Positions 35,053 through 47,852 of a stretch of 64,000 bases of DNA are shown one piece after another. Both the position numbers and the translations under genes were made by a program. How positions within the stretch are numbered: position 1 is the first letter of the stretch; every line of letters starts with the position of its first letter. The DNA lies in assembly GCA_023014365.1 (NCBI GenBank), contig JAEBUN010000045.1, positions 62,001-126,000 of the forward strand. Direction: 5' to 3'. The DNA comes from Lepiota brunneoincarnata (lineage: Eukaryota > Basidiomycota > Agaricomycetes > Agaricales > Agaricaceae). The notes under the pieces are model-generated. The model ran no database searches. It was given only the letters and a program-made list of their open reading frames with translations, and was not told the origin of the DNA.

Positions 35053-37001
35053 TAGGGTTCTGTCAGAAATTCCCAGCGAATTTCTTACCATGTTTACAAA
35101 CATCGCCAAAGCTGAACCCAATTGTTTACCATGTTTACAAACCTTGAATTTATTACATTAAAAACATGTAAGAAATGTTTGAAAACCATGGTTTATAATT
35201 GTTTCGAAGTTTTTAAAAGATTATCTACCAACCCCACTGGATATCACGTTTTGTTCGAGTTTTGGGCTCATCAGGAGCTGCTTCTGAAGCCGTGCGTGAG
35301 GACTCCTGCAAGTTCATTGGCTTCTCGGAGAGCATATCCATGAGAGCCCGGGATTTCAAATCAACCAAGGGGTCAACAAAGAGGAAGGATGCTGTCGGGG
35401 CTTCTGGACCTGCTTCGGCACCAACACCTTGATCATCTGACTCTTCTTCATCACTGTCATGACCACCAGTCTTGTCCTCACTGAGTGACTGAAGGCGGTC
35501 CAGTTGCTCCTGTCCCACCATCCGGAACTTGATGGCAGGCTGGTATAGAGGTGGGGGTGCCTGTCCCTATAGGATATCAGAATGACTTGCTTGATGGTGA
35601 ATCAATGATAAGATGACTTACAGCTTGGTGTTTACCATGCCATTGGCCCACTGTGACCATGTCAGCGAGGGTCCGGAAGTATTGTCGACCACGAAGAGGG
35701 GAGTTGAACCACGTGAATTGTGAGTTAGTGCGTTCATCGGGCATTGAGTTGACGAGAATAGAAAATATCCGCGTTGCAAGATACTGAAACGACCAGATTA
35801 GTATCATCATTCAGACGTTAGGTACTCTGCTCACAGCAAGAACATTGGCATGAGGCGAATTACGCAGTGACTCCCACCAATGAAGTGGGCTCTGGCCATC
35901 TATCATTGGGTGGTTAAACGGATACTCATGATGCCAAAAGGCTTCGAGTTGGTTTCTAAGTGCATCAACGAGATCAGCATGCTCCACATTGAAGAATATA
36001 GGGTCAGGTAAATCATTTGGGTGCTCCTCGACCCAGTTGATGAGTGTTTTGAACATAGATTTGAGAAATTCCTTCACCCTAACAAATGCTCTTGCGAAGC
36101 GGTAACCGGAAGAGCATGGTGGAATGATGATTGATAGGCCAGGTGTGTGCTCCGAGTTGGTTGGTCGTGTTGGAAGACTAGATTGAGGACCTTGGGATTC
36201 TTGTTCCTCGTCGTGTGTAAAGAAATCTTCTAGTGTATAGCCTATAGAGTTGAGGATGTCATTGTAAGCACCATTCATGCATATTTATTGATACTTGCGA
36301 GGGTCAAGCACAAAGGCCGTAAAATAGAACTCCTTGTTGTCAAAGAACTCCTTGTAACGTTTGTTGAATATCGCCCTGACTTGTCCAGCAAGTTCTTTGG
36401 TGATCCCATTAATCGAACCCTTCTCAAAGAGATCGTTAAGAACTGCACCACAAGAGTTCCAAAATATGAACACATCAGACGCATTTGTATGTGCTGCTTC
36501 AAGTGACCAAAGAGAGCGAATTAATGGAGTCACAATAGTGGTGTACTGGATCAAGGAGCGCTCAAAATTTTTGTACATATTGGAGACACGACTCTCAAAC
36601 ATCTCCTGGATCTTCTTGCTCTACAGTTGGTGGAATTGGTTCAATCCAGGTATATACAAGGGGCAAAAAGCAACACTCACCCTGAACTTGATCGTTCCAC
36701 TACCCACTAGGCGTCAGATATACTCAAGACTCGGATCCAATGACATTGCAGCTGTCCAATGGGTTCCAAATCGAGTGCGTCCAATCTTTTCCAGGGCTTT
36801 GAGCTTCTGGCCGCTATTGGTGCTCGCAAATTCCTGTTGTAGAACAGTGACAGAGTAGCTTGATTTGCTAAAATGACGTATGATGGCCTTCATGAGCTTG
36901 AGCATCTATCTTCTCTCAGTCAGCTATTGAGGTGGGTTTTAGAACTATGCACACCTCAGCAAATGAATCAAGCTGCATGATATCTTTGATAGTGTTCTGT
37001 A

Positions 37002-38607
37002 CAGTGACCCACAAAACCGTTCCAATGTTTTGTACTTTTGACTTAAAGTAGTAATAGCTCAGTAAATAAAATAGCCATATTTGTGAATATATTTATAAAC
37101 ATAGCCAAATATGTCATATCTGACTCTGCAAAGTTGCGTCATGTAATACTTCCAAATTAGGCAATTATGAATTTTGTAATTATTTTAAGTCATTGGAACG
37201 GTTTTGTCAATGACATATTATACTAGGCTATCCTATTATTTCTAGTACTTAGAGTAGCCCCCCCTGGCTTTGAGTACAGCTGTTACTCTTCTAGGCATAC
37301 TTTCAATTAACTTCTGACACTCAGAAGCTGGAATAGCATCCCACTCCTTTTCTACCCTCTGCCACAGCTCCTCTATACCCTTGGGAGGAGATTCATACTC
37401 TCCCAACTTTCTCTTCACATATTCCCATAAGTGTTCAATGGGATTGAGGTCAGGTGACTGTGCTGGCCAGGTTAGGAGCCTAAAATGATTTTTTTGAAAC
37501 CATTCTTTGGCCAGTGTACTCTTGTGTTTGGGGTCATTATCTTGCTGGAAGATAATATCTCGGGGTTTAAGCTTGTACCACTGGAGACTCTTCTTCAAAT
37601 CTTCCTCCAAAATTTGCACAAACAACTCTGCATCCATCCTTCCATCAATCCTCACTGCATAGCCTGGGCCATCCCACAGCATACAGCCCCAAACCATCAC
37701 TGATCCTCCTCCATACTTCAGAGTTCCCTTGACCAATCTTTCACTAAGCCCCTCTCCCTTCTTTTTCCATCCCCACTTCCTCCCATCTGACCCCAAATGA
37801 TTAATTTTGGTCTCATCAGATCATACAACCAGCTGCCAGTCCTCCACAGTCCAATGCTGGTGTGTCAGAGCAAAATCCAGCCTAGCCCTCCTATGCTTGT
37901 CAGAGAGTAAAGGCTTTTTTTGCTTGACTACAGCCTTCATTCCTGCCTGTTTGAGATGCCTTGCTACAGTCTGTAAAGAGACTGATGTCCCAATGATGGG
38001 AGCAAGAGATTTGGCTATATCTACAGCAGTTTCAGCCTTGCCAGCAGAGATAAGATGGATAGCATGCCGAATATTAGTGGTAGAGAGTTTTGAAGGACGT
38101 CCTCCAAGTGATTTAGTAAGGCTGGAACAATTTTTAGAGGCTAGCCTGGATATGGTACTGTGCCCAACACCAGTAATTGCCTCAATTTTAGTATAGGAAT
38201 GATGAGAATTTAGCAAAGAGAGGATGGTTTGCTTTAGAGTAGAAGATAATGGCTTCATGGTAGGTAGGGGGGTTGAGAATGATGGGACATGGCTGTCAGC
38301 ACATCTATTTATATGTCAAAGACACGTGGTCACATGATCTTGTTGATTCACAATCAATGGAGTCATGTGATTGCTTGGATTAGTATTAAAAATTACCATT
38401 AGCAAAACTGTTCCAATGACTTAAAATGCTTACAAAATTCATAATTGCCTCATTTAGAAGTATTACATAACGCGACTTCGCAGGGTCAGATATGACATAT
38501 TTGGCTATGTTTATAAATATATTCACAAATTTAGCTATTTTATTTACTGAGCTATTACTACTTTAAGTCAAAAGTACAAAACATTGGAACAGTTTTGTGG
38601 GTCACTG
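37002..38607 (-). mobile_element. Tc1/mariner element, 1606 bp, nested in the hAT transposase
   Basis: Inverted ends CAGTGACCCACAAAAC(C/T)GTTCCAATG with TA duplications at 37000-37001 and 38608-38609. Inner inverted repeats extend beyond 100 bp (compare 37040-37160 with 38450-38560). Codes for one transposase on the minus strand. Confidence 0.94.
37242..38258 (-). CDS. Tc1-type transposase with one internal stop
   Basis: Start ATG 38258 (MKPLSSTLKQTIL). The N-terminal helix-turn-helix halves are TKIEAITGVGHSTISRLA and LKQAGMKAVVK. The catalytic DDE part follows: first Asp in SDETKIN, second in FQQDNDPKHKS, Glu in SPDLNPIEHLWEY. About 338 codons, normal for Tc1. The codon before SDETK is TGA where relatives have TGG (W), at about 37818-37820; this G-to-A change is the only break. 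The element is otherwise close to functional. Alternatively the stop is a sequencing error. Confidence 0.88.
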
Positions 38608-40469
38608 TATATGATGGACACAGTCCCACAATGCAAAGATGATTGGAAACTCATCATTGACTTGCTGACGAGTGGCCTTTGTGACATTTGTGTTATCTGA
38701 GCATATGGCAGCCCACTTTGATGCACCAACTGAATTAACTGTCTAACATGTATCATCAGCGTATGTCACAATGCAGATGAATGGTTTGAGAATACCATAA
38801 TGAGTTTCTCAGCAATCCACTCTGCTGTGTGGTGCTCATTGGACCCTTCATGTAAACTGATAAGATAGGAGTGGCAGATGGGTGTGCTTGCATGGGTTGT
38901 ATATGCTGACTCTGGTTTGCATATTGTATCACCATCAAATGTGAGTGTTAGGTTGCTTGACTGTTGCAGAAGCTTGACCTGTGTGTGTTGGACAAATGCA
39001 GATTCCTTTGGGATATGATGCTCGGTGAATGTTGTGGATGATGTTGGTTCATAGTCAATGTTGAGAACTTGCATGAGCTTGTGCCATTCATCTGAATCCA
39101 CAATGCTGGGGATTAAGCCTCGTGTACAAATCAACCATACAATGAGTAGGTCAACTTTTAGCTTCAATTTTTCCAACTCCTTCTCCCTCTTTTTCCTCCC
39201 CTCATTCTTCAGTGCCATAACATTGAGCTTTTGCTGGCCAGTCTTGTTGATAACCTTGGTGTCACCAGAGGTGGCAGATTTCATAGTTGAGAATTCATTG
39301 GTAGATGATATAACTGGTTCACTTGCACTATGTGATGTCTCGAGGCAAGCACTAAGAGATGTATCAATGGACTTCTGGAATGCCATCTCATGTAAATCTG
39401 GATATTCAAACGGGGGGTGTGGACAGTTTTGTGCATGCTTGAGGACACGAGCCATTGCTGGGGAGCTACTACCATGATGATTGCATGTCTTGGCAACACA
39501 GGACCAGTGCTTGACCTTTCCATCAGCACCAATCTCCTTGACCACCAATTTTTCCATGAGATTGTTTGGTTTGTGACCACGACTAGACCTGACAGTACCA
39601 CCAGGTGCGTCTGCAAGCTTAAGAACCTTTGGCACCTAAATTTAGCATAAGATACAAGTATCTCCAGTGTAAATTCCATATTCATACCTGTTTGAGTGTC
39701 TTTTGTGAGGAATCTGACCGTGGACACTTGCTTGAAGTGCTACGGGCTGCTGGAGCTGGAGGACTAAACTCAGGAACCTGCAAAATTAATAGAAAGATAA
39801 GAACATGACAAAAGTCTCTTCAGAATAAGAGAATCATACTGGGTACAGGAACTGCGCAAAGACATGTTCAATACCCACTGTCACATCATCAATCCACTTC
39901 ACCAGCACCAAGTTCAAGGGATATTTGCTGTAGAACCGCTGAAGGACAGTATGAATAGCCGAAACCACCTCACCACGTTCGAGGATTGGAATGATGCCAT
40001 CACCGGTTGTTCTGGACTTCCAGCCAAAAATACCCTCAAACTGTTCTCCCATGGTGGCTACTTTGTCTCCCATCTTCTCAAGATAGTCTGCATCCAGTTG
40101 AAAGTCAAGAAATGAGGCATAGAGTGAGTCAGACAATGGTGGCTCCGGGAGTTCAGTAGGTAGGTTGGCAAGAAGAAACCTCAAGTGATCGGGACGAGCT
40201 GGCACATCAGTGTTAGGCGTCATCATAGTGGGAAGAGGCGCTGAGATATCAAAATCAGTGATCAAGGCTCGAGTTTCACGTGGTCCACCGACTAGGGCTA
40301 TTGTTTGGCGGTCAAATAACATCACTGGAAAAGTCCCACGGCCTTTTGAATTTCTTACATTTTAAAAACCGGTCCATTCTGGCCATGAATTTCTTACATG
40401 TTTATAAATGGTTTGTAAACCGCATTTAAAAACCATGTTTGCAAATACTGAATTTTTGACAGAACCCTA

Positions 40470-40477
40470 GTTTCTAT
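40470..40477 (+). repeat. hAT target-site duplication, right
   Basis: GTTTCTAT, matching 35045-35052. Confidence 0.93.
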
Positions 40478-41674
40478 ATATGGCAATGTCAGGGACCCGA
40501 AGGCAGATCTTGGTGATGAGGTTACGGCCGGCCTTAACCGAATGAAGCCTCAGGAAAGACTACGTAATCATAATTGAATTAATTCACGGCCACCCGAATA
40601 TTACAGTGTTTCCTCAACCGCTCCGTCAGAGATATAATTCAGCACATGCGACAGCCTGGCGTGAATATTGCTCGGTTGCTCGAGTTTCCTGGCACGTGGA
40701 CCTAAGACATGAGGGATGTTGTCGACCCTGGGACCCTATATGTTGACATCAACAGTCCTCGTCTTACTCTTTGGTCAAATGCTGGATGGCTGTCTCACCG
40801 CTCGAGTTGTGGTGCCTAGTCGCACAATGCGGTCTGCACGCACAACGCCTAAAGGCAAGACCGTAGTCACGATCTTGTCGGAGGATCAAGATGATGCGAG
40901 TTACAGAAGATGAGCTCGGGTAGTTTTTTGGGGAGGGTGTTCTGGATGGTATGAGGATTCCACCGAGGCGTGTGATTGTGAATGGTTTCCTGCAGGAGTG
41001 TTATTGCCATATGGCGGGTTTGTGCTTTGTATTTACGGGGCAGTGTTGCAAGGTTACAGTCAAAGCCCAAATGGACCTATGTCTCACAACAGGTCAGAGG
41101 ACGCAAGAAACAGCTGGAAATAAGGGACCTCTGACTTTGGTGCAGAACGGGAAGCATTCAGCACTGTTAGACACATATTAGGCACGAGATAAGATTAATG
41201 TAGGAGTAATCAGTCAATTATAAGGCCCGGGGCGAACGAGTGGTTGCAGCATGTCCCGTCCCCACTCTTTCAACCGAATTAAGTGTAGTTGTCACATGTG
41301 CATCAACTTTCGGCAGATTTTTGTTGGTATTTCCGTATGAAGCGCACCGTTGGCGATGAACACTATGGGCTGTAGGTCGTGTAAGCATGCCCAAGGCCTC
41401 CAAAAGGAGGGGGGTAACTACCTGGGATGATTGGACGACGACAGTCAACGATTCAACACACACCGTGGACCGTGTGATCAGATTCTTCCCCAAGGAGAGT
41501 AATCACAACCAGTGAACAGATTCACTCGCTTTTGCCGCCTCTAGGCGAACCACTTACCTTTCAGTAGCATACCAAGTAACAGGTATAAAAGGCATCTCCA
41601 TCTACCTTCAAGTCCCCAGCAGAATCCGCCGATTCAGCCTACAGCTACCAAAGCATCTCACAACACTTGACACT
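40478..41674. other. Intergenic, no gene seen
   Basis: Spacer; a GGTATAAAAGG TATA box at about 41581 lies 94 bp before the ATG of the right secreted-protein relic. Confidence 0.5.
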
Positions 41675-42284
41675 ATGAAGCTCAGCCTTACTGCTCTTTT
41701 CGGCCTCGTTGTCACCTCCGTTACCGCTATCCCGAGTCCCAAAGCTAGTGGACCCGGAGGTGCGGTGGGTACCTAAACTTTGACCAGCACCACCACGAAT
41801 CCGCTCGCTCCAGCCACGATTCAGAGTAATTTGATTTCTGGTTGTTCTGCTGTTGCCCGTCGGGCAGGAGGCGTATGTCCAGGTCATGAGAATATGGCCG
41901 TCGAGACTAACGTTCATTTTCTAGGACATTAACCGATATATAGGGAACTTTGGCCCTTATATGACGGGTGTCGATTCGACATATAACTACTTGATTGCGG
42001 AAACTGTATCTTTTAATCCCGAAAATTTCGGGACTAAAGGCATCGACTGGGACCAGGTCGGGTGCAGCTTTAATGGCCATAGGTTTGTACTCTGACTTTT
42101 GGTTTGTTCTAGCTTCCAGGCTTACGCTCTTAGGAATGCTGAAGTCACTCCTGGAGGCACCGTGAGTATTCAGGCGTCCTTGTTGGCAATGAGACATGGT
42201 TGAAACTGTCATTAGTCGGGAACCTATGGTACCTGGACCTCCAGCGGTTCGGACTTGCTTGCTTTCTACCCGCCTGACTGGTGA
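41675..42284 (+). pseudogene. Relic or diverged gene for a small secreted protein, right copy
   Basis: ATG at 41675 starts a classic signal peptide (MKLSLTALFGLVVTSVTA, cleavage after a small residue). TATA box GGTATAAAAGG is at about 41581. After roughly 34 codons the frame meets TAA where an 85-bp deletion relative to the left copy (34.3 kb) begins. Downstream exon pieces still read YIGNFGPYMTGVDSTYNYL, NFGTKGIDWDQVGCSF and LLAFYPPDW. No family recognised. Better preserved than the left copy but not translatable as read. Confidence 0.55.
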
Positions 42285-42930
42285 GCTTGGTGGGGTGTTT
42301 TAATCGTCTTGAATCTCGCGTTTAAGTTCTTGTGGTATTAACGATCTCGAATGTTATTGTGAATCTTGTGGTCCCGGTAATATTCTCTGCGATATCGAGA
42401 AACGTATCCAATCTGTTAAGAATCCATAGTACGAACGAGTAGCGATTATGGGTTATACCTGTTGGCGGGGGGCCCTTCGATGCAGAGCGGGGCATCAATG
42501 CCTGTTGAGCGGGCAATCTGGCGGCAGCGTCGTTTCGAAATGTGATGATGCTTGATTTGCTAATCATAAACACGACTTGCACTTGTGGTCTTGGGAACCA
42601 CAACTAGGGGATCAGGTGGAAGAGGACGTATAAATGAGAATATCTTTTCGAAAAAGCGCGGCCTCTTCGCCTTGGGAGGTTTGAACGTCGATATGACGGC
42701 CAGGGAACTTCTCGCCTTGAACGTTGTGTGTTGTCATTTTCGTTGTATTGGTGCCTGGGCATTGGCCGGGATCCCAGGAAATATTGCCAATCTATCAAGT
42801 GAATGGCTCCTAGGGTCATGTTGTCGGTGGGTCCAAAATAATTCTTTGCCCCATGACGTCAGAGTGGTGGCACGTGGGTTGGAATCTCAATATATTTCTA
42901 TCGTAATGTGCACTCCCACCCGAATACTCA
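42285..42930. other. Intergenic, no gene seen
   Basis: Spacer upstream of the GH5 gene. No coding signal that I trust. Confidence 0.5.
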
Positions 42931-44740
42931 ATGCATCGTTTCCTCAACCGCTTCAACCCGTCATCAACCACTCCTCCCTGAACAGGTTCCCCATCTCTCT
43001 CCATCTTTCTACGAGGAGCAAGATATTTTTCGTTATAGAAAACAGCGTGGTGTAAATCTGGGTCAGTTATCCGTCTTCAATGTTCATGGCTTGGGCGTTC
43101 TTGACCTGAACACCTGGTGATAGGGTCATGGTTTGTGCTCGAGCGCTGGATTGCTGACACACCCTTTCGGTGTGCCGCCCCGCCTGCACAGAGTGATCTA
43201 GACATAGCTCGAGGCAGTGGACGCGAAAAGCGATATTAGAGGACCATTGGGAGACATGGATCAAGGAGGAAGATTGGGCATGGATGCGGGAGTGTGGATT
43301 TAACAGCGTCAGGATTCCGGTGAGTCATGTGATTGGCTTTTATTGCTGACCGCCTTCCTAAGCGTTGTTGTAGATTGGTTACTACCATTTGGCGGGCTTG
43401 GATCCCTCCCTCTTGAACGGGACTGACTTCCATGGGCTTGGCAGGGCTCGTATGTGAATGCATGGACCAAAATCAAGGAGGCTTTTGAGCTGGCATACAA
43501 ATACCGCATTGGCGTTCTCATCGGTACGGCGCCTCTGTTGTTTATTTGAGCTTCAAAGAATAATTCCCTCTTAGACCTTCATGCGGCCCCTGGTAAACAA
43601 AACCCCGACGCTCATTCGGGAACTTCCAACGCATCAACCTTCTTCTCCAAGCCGAACCTTCGCTTAACTTCACATATCCTATGCACAGTCCTCACCCGCC
43701 TTACACACTTCCTGCATACACATAACCCACCTCTCCCAAACTTCATTGGCATTGAACTTCTCAACGAACCACATCCTCCCTCAGACGAGTGTCTTCAATC
43801 GTGGTATACTACTACCATCGGCCAACTTCGTTCCATTGACCCTGCAGTTCCACTCTATCTTGGTGAATGTTGGAGCCCAGAGGTGTATGCCCACTGGCTC
43901 GCTTCACAACCCTCTTCACCAGGTCCCGTGGTACTCGATCACCACCTCTACAGATGCTTCACTTCCTTTGACATCCATACGCCTGCTGAGGCACTCATTG
44001 CTTCCCTTGATCCAAACCCAGCTTCGCCTACGATGAAGAGGTTCTCTGCTATAACTGAAACTCTTAGACGTATTCCGCGAGGTGGAGCGGGCCTGGTAAT
44101 CGGCGAGTGGTCAGGGGCCTTGAATCCCCAGTCGTTTGCGTCCAGTACTGTTGGAAGTCACGAAGAAACAAAGAGGTACATTCGAGTGCAGATGAAACTG
44201 TACGACAAGATCTGTGCTGGATGGTTTTTCTGGACATTCAAGAAACGGCAGCCAGGGGATTTCGGTTGGAGTTTGCGTGATGCTGTTGGCGCTGGGACGT
44301 TCCCGAGCCGTGTTGGATTGAGGTTAGCAGCTGGAAGGGTCGATATCGATCCTGGAGAGGTTTCGGGGGCCAAGGTAGTTGCGAAACAGGCCGCAGCTGG
44401 TGAGCATCGTATTGATCCTCGGTTGGCGATCACAAGCTAAAGCTGTTGGGGTTAGGAAATCACAGAAGGTGGTGGGCTCAAGTATCCGGGGCATTATGAA
44501 CATTGGCGGTTTGATGAGGGTTTTGATATGGGCTGGGATGATGCGTTTCGTTTCTTTAGGTTTGATCTGACTGAATGTGGCTCTGTCACGGAGTTGGGCT
44601 TTGCGTATGCTTGGGCGAGGCGGCGGACAAATGACCATGAAGGGAACTATTGGGAATTTGAGCATGGGTTTTTGCAAGGTATTGATGGCGCTCGCGAGTT
44701 TCTTAGGGAGCGGTATGGGTTCAAAGAGTTTTCTGTCTGA
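42931..44740 (+). CDS. GH5 glucan 1,3-beta-glucosidase-like glycoside hydrolase (frame broken in 5' part)
   Basis: Blocks in order: RGVNLG joined by an intron to SWFVLERWI, EDHWETWIKEEDWAWM, GFNSVRIP, IGYYHLAGLDPSLL, LIDLHAAPG, the acid/base glutamate in FIGIELLNEPH, VVLDHHLYRCF, the nucleophile in GLVIGEWSGAL, and GWFFWTFKK. After an intron at about 44400-44467 comes KYPGHYEHWRFDEGFDMGW, with the ending WEFEHGFLQG. The long C-terminal extension is typical of the YBR056W-like GH5 group. There is no clear signal peptide, so possibly intracellular. Four single-base insertions (about 43219, 43228, 43435, 43445) and perhaps a fifth near 42979 interrupt the first 500 bp; the catalytic half is clean. 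Either assembly errors or a young pseudogene. Confidence 0.82.
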
Positions 44741-45389
44741 TCTTGACTTCTATGGGTATTTCAAAGTGTGTTAAAACCTGATGGAGAAGCCAATACGTGC
44801 GTTAGATAAGCAAACCCCCTGGAAACTCGGGTTCTTTCCCGCAGCAATCCTTGCTCTGCTGTTCAACGGAACGGAGCAGATGGAAATGAATCGTCGCAAC
44901 ACCACACCCAATGACAGGCTCGTTCCCAAGATCTCGAGGTCATCCACCGCCCGTCCGAGCCGATTTTGCTCCGCCGTTGCCATTGTGTGGATTAACACTT
45001 TCGTATGTCTCTCCCCCGCTGTGTTTTTCAGGCTCTCGTCCCCAAGGTGTGAGAGAGGAGTCATCCTGCTTCTCGTGGCCTGGTCTGTGTGTGGTGCACG
45101 CAGCAACTTATCAATCCACAGGGCTTAACTTCTTGCGGGTTACATATGAGGCTAATTGACACGAGGAAGTTGATTAGAGAACCATATCTTGTCGACCGTG
45201 CCATGCTGTAGGCCGTATAGGATGTTATTTTGTAATCCTGTCGGTGGCCTTGTAACACTGAGTTATGTAGAGACTCTGGTGTATGCTTGGGGCCGGGGAT
45301 GTTCATAATTGTCGTAGTTCATCTGATGAGTTGAAGGCAACATATTCATTAACGTCGCATGGGCCCAAGTCTCCACGCAATCGAGGCTA
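44741..45389. other. Intergenic, no gene seen
   Basis: Converging 3' flanks of the GH5 and oxidase genes. Confidence 0.5.
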
Positions 45390-47852
45390 TCAAATACACC
45401 AGGCTAGGAAAATACGAATGTTTGAACGGCACGTTAAATCCCTATCATATCGCGGTGCGTCACAAGCAGAGCCATCATCAAAGATACTACTGTCAGAGCA
45501 TGTCCCCAAGCACCTCAGAGATGGGCTGCCGTTATCAGAGGTCCCTCCTGAGAGATCTTGAATCCATTTTGGCATCGACGACTGTGGCAACGGTTCCACG
45601 GGAAGAATCTTCTGCTCGCCCAATTGACCGGAACCCACCATTACCGGGAGGCCGACAGAAGGGAATTCCATTGACGATCACAAAGATTAGAGCGGGGCCT
45701 GGGGCTAAGATTGCAGAATTTGGGGGCAACTGCGAGACATGTAGTGCGGCGGTCCTGTTCGTATAGGCAGTGTAGGTTGACTCAAGCTCCACATAACGTT
45801 GTCCCATATTCTGAGTCGCATGATCATATCCGGAAGCGTGGCATCGAGGAGCTCAACGTACCATTGAGTGAGTCGAGAAACCAGTTCTAAGGATGACAAC
45901 TTTCGCGTTCGCGATGTTTGAAATGCTACCACCAAGGTCGTCCAAGGAAAGTCTAACATTGAAAAACGAACCACCATAAGAGACCTGACGGGGTAACCCC
46001 TGGGGTTCTGGCCGCCGGCTAGCATAATACGAGGGGTAGAAGATCTCGGTCCTGTACTCCGTTGGGTATTTGACGCCAGTCACGTTATAATCGGAATTGG
46101 GGTTGGAGCCCGAGATAAAAATGGATCCTTGCTACTCGTCAGTATCCACTCGTGTTGCGGTGCAAAGAAGGGGTCACCGTCTGGGAGAAGCGTAGCCGAC
46201 GAATGGTACATCCGGGGGACATTGGTCGACGAATAGCCCTGGCTCGACCAACGTTGTCCCTTGGGTGCGCTTGTATTATAGAGCACAGGAGTGAGATGAG
46301 GACCATCTGCGTAGGACTGTCCAATCGCCCAACTATTGTTTCCATAGCCGGCCGTTCCTGCTTGAACTTCAAGTAATCGTTTGTACTTGGAAGCGGGGTG
46401 CACTTACCGCGGTGTGCTCCGTTGGTACAAAAGATATTTCCATCCGGCAACAAAATGAAGTTGGCCATGGTACGAATATCAGGGAGAGGATCATCGTGCT
46501 CATAAGTCGGGGACACATCCGGGGTGATCTTTACACACGAAGAAGAGGCAAGTTGCTCAGTAACAACGAAATCTTTACTTGTCCATTGAGGCGTAGTGAC
46601 GTTAGAACCCCCGCAGAACATAATTGTAGCCGTCCAGTTGTTGGCTGGGGTTAATGGCAGCATGACAGTACCTGCGCTGGCTGGATAAGTCCTGACAGCA
46701 TCTGGCATATCGTCCAAGGAGGTTTCCTTCCCCGCTCTATAGTCGAGAAGGAAAGTCTCCCAGTTTGATTGTATCATCAGCCTTCCGGAAGGAAGCAGCC
46801 AAGTTAAAGGGAATAGATTGGTAGGGAGCGTGCGCTGAAGACCCGGGGAAACGATTGGCTTGCCTCGCGTCGGGAAGAACTCGTATGTCGGATTGCTTTG
46901 TCCAGGGTCATTAACATAACCACCATAGCGACAGCCTCCAAGCTGCGAGAAGAGCTTAGGGTTTAATGGATATCTACATATATAGCAATACTCACAATAA
47001 TGATGGACCCGTCATCCAACGTTTCGCTACAATAGCGTCTTCAGCAAAAAGCGTTGAGGGGGGTAAATTGAATACTTACAGGGTCGGATACCAACGCTGA
47101 TCTATTTGAAACGGGGAGAGCGACCAATCACAGGTAGAATCATCGCATGGATTCAGCATCCTGCAGCGGAGCACGTCAACAGGGGTAAAAAAGCCCTTCG
47201 CCTTGGATACACATACCGAACACTAATACAAGATTAGATTCAACCATAAGCAGATACTGATAGTACCTACGATTGCCGACCATCAGGATCGTCGTAGGGC
47301 CCGCCACCATTTTGACTGGCGGCTTGGGCTCCCCCGTACGTGACAGCCTGGTTGCCACCAACATTGATCCATGTTCCGTTTCCTAGAACGTTTCCTCCCT
47401 GGTGCCGTCAGCTGAGAGCGTTGAGCAGATGGGGGAAACTTTACAGCGCAGAATGTATTTGTGATGATGTCCATCGCCCTTTGAGAGTTAGAGGAAAGCG
47501 CATATTCTGAAGTCCAGCTGGCGTTAACGGACGACAAACCATTCTTGAGAAGGCCCGACCTTGTGCCCAAGCGGGATGCCCTTTAATGCGCGTCGGGTTG
47601 TTCTCTACCTTATCAATAATGTATACCTTGTCCGGAGTGCCTAAGAACATCTTCGAGAACAAGTCAGCCAGGCGAGATGAAGTATGATCAATGGCCTACC
47701 TGCTGGGCGCTGACCAGGCTCTCGCCGATGAGCTCGTATTTCCCGGTTTGCCCTTTGCGCTGAGGCTGACCAGGAGCTATATTGGCGGGACCCTGCGCCA
47801 GAGCAAGCGAAGCTAGGAATAATGAGGAGGAATAATAGCGGAGGTTTCTCAT
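45390..47852 (-). CDS. Secreted copper radical oxidase (glyoxal/galactose oxidase-like, AA5)
   Basis: Extracellular enzyme that oxidises small aldehydes or alcohols and makes H2O2, which in wood- and litter-associated fungi can feed peroxidases. ATG 47852 with a signal peptide (SSSLFLASLALAQ). Core blocks: TFCAGGNVLGNG (the cysteine of the Tyr-Cys cofactor), QRWYPTLETLDDGSIIILGG (Tyr/Trp region), GGCRYGGYVNDP, FILLPDGNIFCTNGAHRG, NVPRMYHSSATLLPDG (Tyr-His copper ligands), GSIFISGSNPNSDYN and the DUF1929 C-terminal domain with GFSTHSMNMGQRYVEL (His ligand). Eight or more introns of 45-60 nt. One extra C in CCC at about 45661-45663 shifts the frame before SVGLPVMVGSG. Substrate uncertain. Confidence 0.92.

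Larger units (their letters stand above)
35225..40322 (-). pseudogene. hAT transposase, interrupted by Tc1 and by stop codons
   Basis: Start ATG 40322. Visible in order: an N-terminal region; a BED-like zinc-finger region with CVAKTCNHH..H (about 39540-39420); the DUF659-type core (LTFDGDTI near 38940); after an intron SDNTNVTKATRQQVNDE and the CVHHI..NTIKDI motif, split by the Tc1; then RTRFGTHW, DPRKYQ, and the C-terminal hAT dimerisation block (VNSMPDERTNSQFTW, about 35740). Removing the Tc1 and one TA restores the frame exactly across HHI-QNTIKD. Two stops remain as read: TGA at 36717-36719 and TAA at 36285-36287, so it is probably dead. Several introns of about 50 nt. Confidence 0.85.
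35053..40469 (-). mobile_element. hAT superfamily DNA transposon, 5.4 kb, with nested Tc1
   Basis: The ends TAGGGTTCTGTCA are inverted (35053 onward and complement ending 40469). The 8-bp duplication GTTTCTAT flanks both sides, the hallmark of hAT. Subterminal DNA has repeated TTTCTTACATGTTTA-like motifs on both ends (35080-35200, 40340-40440), typical of transposase binding regions. It encodes a hAT transposase on the minus strand. Length without the nested Tc1 is about 3.8 kb. Confidence 0.93.

Noticed and set aside
41675..42284. Calling the secreted relics a toxin or effector family
   Set aside because: Only a signal peptide and short shared blocks are visible; no cysteine pattern or domain supports such a name.
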